Positions 48,703 to 54,921 of a stretch of DNA of 54,921 nt are shown here, piece by piece. Position 1 is the stretch's first letter; each line of letters begins with the position of its first letter. A model generated the notes under the pieces. It had not been told where the DNA came from, ran no database searches, and saw only the letters and a program-made list of their open reading frames with translations. The position numbers were made by a program, and so were the translations under genes. This stretch comes from Nitrospirales bacterium (GTDB lineage Bacteria; Nitrospirota; Nitrospiria; Nitrospirales; UBA8639): the NCBI GenBank assembly GCA_029261275.1, contig JAJDBR010000253.1, positions 1 to 54,921 on the forward strand, given 5' to 3'.

Positions 48703-49179
48703 TTACCCTTTAAAGAGAAGTACCAGAATAATTCCGAGAAGCAGCCAAAGAGGAATAGACAACATGAGGCCCCAGGCCAATCCTTGAGCAGTTTTAAGCC
48801 GACCTTTTAAAGTTCGCTTATCCAAGGCTTTGGAAATGCGCATTTTCACATCTTCCAAGTGGAAAGGCTTGGTAATGTAATCGTCAGCCCCACGATTAAT
48901 GGCTTCTACGGCCGTATCAAGTGAGGGATGACCGGTGATCATCAAGAAAATGACCTCATTATTTTTTATCTCACGAATGCGCCGTAACAATTCCATCCCA
49001 TCCATGTTGGGCATAATCAAATCGGCCATCACGACATCAAAATTACTCTTCTCATATTCCGCCACAGCTTGCTTCCCACTCTCAACCGCTACCACGACAT
49101 ATCCAAGAGAGAGTAAAAACTCCGACAAGGCTTCTCTCACCCCAGTGTCATCATCCACGACCAAGATACGTTCAGCCAT
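48703..49179 (-). CDS. Response-regulator receiver protein with C-terminal transmembrane helix
   Basis: 158 aa; ILVVDDDTGVREALSEFLLSLGY, VVMADLIMPNMDGMELLRRI, DDYITKPFHLEDVKMRI, then AWGLMLSIPLWLLLGIILVLLFKG. Confidence 0.93.
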   Translation of the reverse strand: MAERILVVDDDTGVREALSEFLLSLGYVVVAVESGKQAVAEYEKSNFDVVMADLIMPNMDGMELLRRIREIKNNEVIFLMITGHPSLDTAVEAINRGADDYITKPFHLEDVKMRISKALDKRTLKGRLKTAQGLAWGLMLSIPLWLLLGIILVLLFKG

Positions 49180-49236
49180 TACGGTTCACCTTTCTTAAGA
49201 ATTAACTGAACCTCCACACCAACTGCACCATCTTCC

Positions 49237-49920
49237 CTAAAAGGTAGGGAAATCCACGACCACCACGTCCGGTGGCAAGGTAAACTTCAACAAGTTGGCC
49301 GAAAGCCCCTGATTCACCTGAATATGATCAAAATGCACTCGGGAAATATTCCCGCTTGCTTCAAAAATCATAATGGTTTGGATAAGATAGGAATCAGGAA
49401 ATAGTTGCAATTCAATTTTTTTGATCGTTGGAGCCGTATCCCCATCTGGCTTAGGGATTAAGGTCAAGTCTGATAATTTTGTAGAGTCATTTGAAGATTT
49501 AGAAGACTCCAATACGGTGAATTGCTGAGAAAGCTTACCAACACCAAGCAGCAAAGCTAGCGGACCTTTCGACGCCACGATTTGAGTGAGCGTACCCTTC
49601 ACCACCTGTTGATGCTCAGGTACATACATCATCACCGCATCGCCATCGACATAAATATGCTCTTGAGACGGTTCAAGATAATCCCAGCGTAAGAGGCCGG
49701 GCTTTTTTAAATAAAATTTCCCCGTCGATTTAAACCCTGACTCAAATCCTTCGATCATCGTTTCTTGGGTGAACTCCCCTTGTAAATCCTGTGTTTTCGA
49801 ATAGCGATCATCCACACGCCCAACCACATCGTCGACGGTGGCCGCTAAGACATTGACCCCGTGAAATAGAAAAAAGATCGCTCCGAAAACCATGAGGGGC
49901 AGCATCATACGTCTCTTCAT
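49237..49920 (-). CDS. lolA: Outer-membrane lipoprotein carrier protein LolA
   Basis: 227 aa; signal peptide; DRYSKTQDLQGEFTQETMIEGFESGFKSTGKFYLKKPGLLRWDYLEPSQEHIYVDGDAVMMYVPEHQQV. Confidence 0.92.
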   Translation of the reverse strand: MKRRMMLPLMVFGAIFFLFHGVNVLAATVDDVVGRVDDRYSKTQDLQGEFTQETMIEGFESGFKSTGKFYLKKPGLLRWDYLEPSQEHIYVDGDAVMMYVPEHQQVVKGTLTQIVASKGPLALLLGVGKLSQQFTVLESSKSSNDSTKLSDLTLIPKPDGDTAPTIKKIELQLFPDSYLIQTIMIFEASGNISRVHFDHIQVNQGLSANLLKFTLPPDVVVVDFPTF

Positions 49921-52298
49921 CCAATCTCCGCTGTAGCGGTTCCTCGGGCTAAGACCTCCCGTCGGCCATCACGCCCGGGCGCACTCACCAGACCTTCCTC
50001 TTCCATTTGCTCAATCATCCGAGCCGCTCGAGGATAGCCAACACGGAGACGCCGCTGAATAAAGGAGGCTGAGGCTTGCCCCGTCGTCATAATTAATTCT
50101 CGGGCTCGCTCATAGGTTTCATCTTCCGCTTGATCTTCGCTTGATGATTCTTGCACTGAGGCCAAAGCCGTTTGGTCATAAACCGGAGACGCCTGCGCCT
50201 TCACCCACTCCACCACATTTCGAACTTCGTCATCCGACACGTACGGCCCATGCAGCCGAACAATACGTCCTGTTCCTGAGGCTAAAAACAGCATATCACC
50301 TTTTCCTAATAAACTCTCAGCCCCATTCGCATCAAGAATCGTCCGTGAATCAGTTTTCGAAGATACTTGATACGCGATACGCGCGGGGAAGTTGGCCTTG
50401 ATAATTCCGGTAACCACATCCACCGAAGGTCGCTGCGTCGCTAAAATAAGATGTATACCCGAGGCTCTCGCCATTTGTGCAAGTCGGGCAATACGATCCT
50501 CAATATCTTTCGGTGCTACCATCATGAGATCAGCAAATTCATCAATGACCACTACGATATAGGGTAATGGAACACGGGCCTCAATGGAGGCCTCTAATTC
50601 AGGAGCCTCGTCCACATTCATCGACTGCCCTTTACTCAACCTTTTTTTCCTTGAACCAGGTGATTCGGATTCTTGAAGCTCCGCAACTTTCCGATTATAG
50701 GCATCAATATTCCGGACACCTAATTCGGCCAACACTCGGTATCGTCGCTCCATTTCCTGTACCACCCAACTGAGACCACGGGCAGCTTCTTTCGGATTGG
50801 TAATCACCGGCCGAATGAGATGTGGAATTCCATCATACACTTGTAATTCTAAGACCTTTGGATCAACTAACAGGAGTTTCACCTCATCGGGGTGGGCGGT
50901 GAACAAAATATTTAAGAGCAGACAATTTAACCCCACACTTTTTCCAGAACCTGTGGCACCGGCGACCAACAGATGAGGCATCGTGCGCAAATCAGTGACA
51001 ACCGGTCGACCATAAATATCCTTCCCTAGGGCGAGCGCCAATTTTGACCGAGCCTTGGCAAAGGCTTCAGACGTCAACATATCTTTTAAACCTACCGTTT
51101 CCCGCTGTGGATTTGGCACTTCAATGCCCACGGTCGATTTGTTCGGCAGGGGCGCCACAACCCGAACTTTTAACGCCTTCAGGGCCATTGCCAAATCATC
51201 TGCAAGGGTAACAATGCGCGAGACCTTAATACCTGGCCCTGGGGCAAATTCATACATCGTGATGACGGGACCGGGGTGAACATCGGTCACACTTCCTTCA
51301 ATCCCAAAACTACCTAGGGTTTGCACCAAAATGTCGGACTGGGATTTCAGCACCGAATCGGTCTGGTGAGCGGCCCGAGCTGCATGGGTATCGAGAAGAT
51401 CTACAGGCGACGGCATTTCATAAGATTCCGAGACGGTTTTCCGCGACAGATACTCCTGATCGGTTTGGTCAGTCAAAGCCAAATGGGGCTCGGCGTCAAT
51501 GAGGGCAGGATTTGTCTCAGGATGAACCTTACCCCCTTTAGACGATTCCAAGATGGAATCCAAACCCAGAGTCCCAATTCCTCCCCGGGCAGCCAATTCT
51601 CGATTAATACGAATCGATTTATTCTTTTTGGGCTCTGTACCCTCCGCCCACCATTCACGTTCTCTCATGGTCGCGAAGGATGCAGCCAACAGGACCCACA
51701 ATTCTTTTCCATGAGCAATCGTCCCACGGACCATTTGTCCAAGAGACACAGGCACCAACAACAAAAAGGCTACCAACAACATGGCACCTAAAATAATTAT
51801 GGCACCAGTTGCACCAAAATAGGGGCCCAGAATCTCAGAGACCCCCCGACCCACAAAACCACCAGCATTGGCACTAAAAGTATCGGCCAGAACCTGAGGG
51901 GAAGATTGAAGATGAAGTAAGGCACTCACGGACAAAATGGCCAACAATGAACCCAGCAGTCCGACAAGAGTAAAGCGTAATCGTTCTGACCAGAGCACCG
52001 TCAACCCAAAGCCCACTAACAACATCGGCACCACAAATGATCCCCCACCCACGACAGTCAACAAGGAAAAGGCGGCGGTTGACCCCACAAGTCCTACAGC
52101 ATTATCCGGGACCAGTTGGGAGGAAGAATGGGGAAACAATAAAACAGGGTCGGCAGGGGAAAAGGTTAGCAGGCTTAACAACCACAAGATTCCCACTGTA
52201 GCCAGAAAAACCCCTGCAATTTGAACAGTTAACGAAGTAGTTTCTTGAGAAGTTTTCTTACTTTTTACGACTTTCTTGCTCGGAAAAACACTCATCAA
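49917..52298 (-). CDS. ftsK: DNA translocase FtsK/SpoIIIE
   Basis: 793 aa; N-terminal TM segments; GPVITMYEFAPGPGIKVSRI, HLLVAGATGSGKSVGLNCLLLNIL, ILATQRPSVDVVTGIIKANFPARIAYQVSSKTDSRTILD, C-terminal gamma-like winged helix. ATGA overlap with lolA. Confidence 0.97.
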   Translation of the reverse strand: MMSVFPSKKVVKSKKTSQETTSLTVQIAGVFLATVGILWLLSLLTFSPADPVLLFPHSSSQLVPDNAVGLVGSTAAFSLLTVVGGGSFVVPMLLVGFGLTVLWSERLRFTLVGLLGSLLAILSVSALLHLQSSPQVLADTFSANAGGFVGRGVSEILGPYFGATGAIIILGAMLLVAFLLLVPVSLGQMVRGTIAHGKELWVLLAASFATMREREWWAEGTEPKKNKSIRINRELAARGGIGTLGLDSILESSKGGKVHPETNPALIDAEPHLALTDQTDQEYLSRKTVSESYEMPSPVDLLDTHAARAAHQTDSVLKSQSDILVQTLGSFGIEGSVTDVHPGPVITMYEFAPGPGIKVSRIVTLADDLAMALKALKVRVVAPLPNKSTVGIEVPNPQRETVGLKDMLTSEAFAKARSKLALALGKDIYGRPVVTDLRTMPHLLVAGATGSGKSVGLNCLLLNILFTAHPDEVKLLLVDPKVLELQVYDGIPHLIRPVITNPKEAARGLSWVVQEMERRYRVLAELGVRNIDAYNRKVAELQESESPGSRKKRLSKGQSMNVDEAPELEASIEARVPLPYIVVVIDEFADLMMVAPKDIEDRIARLAQMARASGIHLILATQRPSVDVVTGIIKANFPARIAYQVSSKTDSRTILDANGAESLLGKGDMLFLASGTGRIVRLHGPYVSDDEVRNVVEWVKAQASPVYDQTALASVQESSSEDQAEDETYERARELIMTTGQASASFIQRRLRVGYPRAARMIEQMEEEGLVSAPGRDGRREVLARGTATAEIG

Positions 52299-52391
52299 AA
52301 AATCGTACCATAAGGGTTTCTATTGAGCAAACAACCCTTAGACCATTCAAGCCTCATGTTCGAGGGACAGGTATAATTTAAGGAACAGTAG

Positions 52392-53189
52392 TCAAATGGA
52401 AGGCAACGCTCGGCTTAAATTCCGAAATTCTTGAATAGAAAGGGTTTCCGCACGGCGGGTGAGAGAGATACCAGTGTCCTGTTGAACCTGTTGCAAACAA
52501 TCGTTGGGAATACCTGCAGCGCGGAACCCATTCATGAGCGTTTTGCGACGTTGCCCGAAAGCGGCACGGACTATCTGTTGAAAGTGAGCTAGATCTTCTG
52601 GTTGTTTCTGGCAATCCTGGCAAATATCCAGCCGCACCACTCCGGATTCCACATCGGGAACTGGACGGAAGCATTTCCTGGAAACTTTAAAGCCAAACGT
52701 CACGTCGGCCAAGTGTTGCACCATGACCGACAAGACCCCGTATTCTTTGGTACTCGGCTTAGCCACTAATCGCTTGGCCACTTCTAGCTGAATGGTCAAA
52801 ACCATGCGCACGACCGTCGACTTCGCTTCTAGGAGACGAAACAAAATTGGAGTGGAAATATTATAGGGAAGATTCGCAACAACAATGGTAGGCTCTGGAA
52901 GATCTCCAAACGAATACCGAAGCGCATCCTGCTCCTGAACCTCGAGATTCGTATACCCGGCCAAGTTTGTTTTCAAGAAGACCACCATCCGAGGGTCCAC
53001 CTCTAAAGCCAACACCTTCTTGGCCGCCTGACACAATAATCCAGTCAACGCACCACCACCGGGTCCAATTTCGCAGACTGAATCTGAAGGCTGAATGTCC
53101 GCCAAACTGACAATTTTTCGAAGCTGATTGGGATCAATCAGAAAATGCTGGCCGAGGCGTTTGCGAGGACGAGGAGGACGGTTCGCCAT
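52392..53189 (-). CDS. rsmA: 16S rRNA (adenine1518-N6/adenine1519-N6)-dimethyltransferase
   Basis: ORF to 53315, likely start MANRPPRPRKRLGQHFLIDPNQLRKIV at 53189; CEIGPGGGALTGLL, VVANLPYNISTPILFRLL. Confidence 0.96.
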   Translation of the reverse strand: MANRPPRPRKRLGQHFLIDPNQLRKIVSLADIQPSDSVCEIGPGGGALTGLLCQAAKKVLALEVDPRMVVFLKTNLAGYTNLEVQEQDALRYSFGDLPEPTIVVANLPYNISTPILFRLLEAKSTVVRMVLTIQLEVAKRLVAKPSTKEYGVLSVMVQHLADVTFGFKVSRKCFRPVPDVESGVVRLDICQDCQKQPEDLAHFQQIVRAAFGQRRKTLMNGFRAAGIPNDCLQQVQQDTGISLTRRAETLSIQEFRNLSRALPSI

Positions 53190-53244
53190 TGTGGGTGAGG
53201 AGGATGAAATGCGTGAGAAAAATAGAGTCGTCAAGGTAAGGACT

Positions 53245-53559
53245 TCAGGGAATGCCAGTTGTCTGTATATCTTTGACAAGCTTTTTGAGATGCCGACGGC
53301 ACATATCCACTTCATCCGCTAATTCATCGAAAATATCCCCTACAAAGTAAGACGTTTCCAGCCACTCTTGGGTAATGTGCTGAAGATACGCCGCACTGAC
53401 ATGGGGCGCGAGGCCATCGACTACTTTTCGCTTCCATCTCGTCACATGGTCTTTTCCCTGCACCGCATTGAGGGCCTTCTCTGCTTCAGCATGAATAGTG
53501 GTGATTTCCGCTATTTGGCTTTGAATATAGGCCAACAACTCTGACGTTTCATCACTCAT
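53245..53559 (-). CDS. Hypothetical protein
   Basis: 104 aa between rsmA and fmt on the same strand: MSDETSELLAYIQSQIAEITTIHAEAEKALNAVQG...; no family recognised. Confidence 0.7.
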   Translation of the reverse strand: MSDETSELLAYIQSQIAEITTIHAEAEKALNAVQGKDHVTRWKRKVVDGLAPHVSAAYLQHITQEWLETSYFVGDIFDELADEVDMCRRHLKKLVKDIQTTGIP

Positions 53560-53648
53560 GAGCGTCCTCTTTTCCTTCTATGAATATTGAGCCGAACGGT
53601 ATTTCAACATTCTTGACAGCTAGCTAAGACGACCTGACAGGCTCACAT

Positions 53649-54617
53649 CTACTCAGGTATTCCCCCACATTGCATGCCTTCGACAATATGGTGGCCAGTC
53701 ACATACTGAGTGACAGCCATTCGTTTCTTATTTGCCGGTTGAATTTCTAGGAGACATAGAACCCCATTACCTGTTTGAACATGGATGGCATGGTTCGTCA
53801 CTCCTACAATCGTTCCCGGTAAAGATACCCCAATCTTCGAAGGTAATGCCGAAACCTCATTAGGCTCCACCACGTGGACTTTCCAAATGCCCCAGCGCTC
53901 TCCTTCCACAAACGTATAGCCACCCGGCCAGGGGGACAGGCCTCGGATGCGATGAGCTAAGATTGCGGCAGGTTGATTCCAATCGAGAAATCCATCTTCC
54001 TTCTTGAGTAGGGGGGCCAGAGTGGCTTCGGATTCGTTTTGCGGTCGCGCGACCATGGTCCCGGCCATCCATTTTTTTAAAGTAGAAACCAAGAGCCCCC
54101 CACCAATCTCAGCCATTCGAACAGCGACATCCCCTGCCGTATCTTCTTTAGATATCGGCATCACAGCGTGATCGAGAATGGCGCCAGTATCCAAACCGGC
54201 ATCCATCACCATAATGGTGACACCCGTCTCAGGCTCTCCATTGATGACGGCCCATTGAATGGGAGCGGCCCCGCGATATTTAGGTAACAAGGAGCCATGC
54301 ACATTCAGGCACCCTTTGGGAGGAAGATCCAGGATGACTTGCGGCAATATGCGGCCAAATGCGGCCACCACGATCACATCCGGATTCCAAGACCGAAGGG
54401 TCTCCAAAAGTGTCGGGGCTTTCATTTTATCTGGTTGGACAATCGGAAAATTCTGAGCCAAGGCAAACGTTTTGACCGGGCCAAATTGGATTTTTTTCCC
54501 TCGCCCACTTGGACGGTCCGGTTGACACACCACACCAACCACAGAACACTCGGAATTGACGAGATGTTGAAGCGTCGGAACCGCAAACTCAGGGGTTCCC
54601 ATAAATACCACGCGCAT
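53649..54617 (-). CDS. fmt: Methionyl-tRNA formyltransferase
   Basis: ORF to 54662, likely start MRVVFMGTPEFAVPTLQHL at 54617; GRILPQVILDLPPKGCLNVHGSLLPKYRGAAPIQWAVINGEPETGVTIMVMDAGLDTGAIL. Confidence 0.97.
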   Translation of the reverse strand: MRVVFMGTPEFAVPTLQHLVNSECSVVGVVCQPDRPSGRGKKIQFGPVKTFALAQNFPIVQPDKMKAPTLLETLRSWNPDVIVVAAFGRILPQVILDLPPKGCLNVHGSLLPKYRGAAPIQWAVINGEPETGVTIMVMDAGLDTGAILDHAVMPISKEDTAGDVAVRMAEIGGGLLVSTLKKWMAGTMVARPQNESEATLAPLLKKEDGFLDWNQPAAILAHRIRGLSPWPGGYTFVEGERWGIWKVHVVEPNEVSALPSKIGVSLPGTIVGVTNHAIHVQTGNGVLCLLEIQPANKKRMAVTQYVTGHHIVEGMQCGGIPE

Positions 54618-54823
54618 GATTTTCTTCCCTCTTGCATTCACAACGAAAATCCAGATTACCATATAACCTCTGATTCAGAAGAACAACAGGCCTGAAGGTA
54701 ATTTCTCGATCTTTTCTCCAACCCTTGAACGCATTGACTCCCTTTCAAATACTATGATAGAAGCCCACGCAAAGACCGTTCCTGATACTGTTGACCCTTT
54801 CATTTGGGAAATGGATAGCAAGT

Positions 54824-54921
54824 ATGGGTGGGCATAGCCATTGGTCGACAATTAAGCGACACAAAGGGGCGCAAGATGCCAAGCGGGGGAAAATTTTCAC
54901 GCGAGTGATCCGTGAAATTTC
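54824..54921 (+). CDS. YebC/PmpR-family protein, N-terminus (truncated by window edge)
   Basis: ATG at 54824 translates [32 protein letters not shown] to the window end, closely matching the YebC N-terminal signature (GHSKW..IK..K...DAKRGK.FTK..REI). Absent from the ORF track. Confidence 0.9.
   Translation, partial: MGGHSHWSTIKRHKGAQDAKRGKIFTRVIREI

Noticed and set aside
51321-51791. 156-aa plus-strand ORF
   Set aside because: Antisense to ftsK; composition typical of a shadow ORF.

Overview
The window looks like a Nitrospira-type (nitrite-oxidiser-like) chromosome segment carrying much of a reductive TCA (rTCA) cycle. The taxon is inferred from gene content only. On the minus strand are sucD-sucC, frdA-frdB, aconitase, and ATP-citrate lyase aclA-aclB (2.7-12.7 kb). 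Further along are a monomeric isocitrate dehydrogenase (29.2-31.4 kb) and a five-gene 2-oxoacid:ferredoxin oxidoreductase cluster (39.5-43.8 kb) that ends in a clear intrinsic terminator. From 14.6 to 29 kb there is an accessory stretch rich in exported proteins. It includes a translationally overlapping pair of large secreted multidomain proteins: a predicted PLC/P1-nuclease-like metal-site protein, and a PPC-PPC-PAN protein with an internal 363-bp tandem duplication. It also includes an AraC regulator divergent from an exported isochorismatase-like hydrolase and two small secreted proteins. The rest is a minor-pilin/prepilin-peptidase cluster and housekeeping genes (rlmB, cysS, surE, cutA, thrH, gph, lolA, ftsK, rsmA, fmt). 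Two edge-truncated genes are missing from the supplied ORF track: a DnaQ/PolB-like exonuclease (1-447, minus) and a YebC/PmpR regulator (54824-end, plus). I saw no tRNA, rRNA, CRISPR array or intact transposase. The best candidates for undescribed biology are the secreted two-gene module at 14.7-20.9 kb, the exported isochorismatase locus, and a receiver-domain protein with a C-terminal membrane helix. All assignments come from reading motifs; no searches were run.
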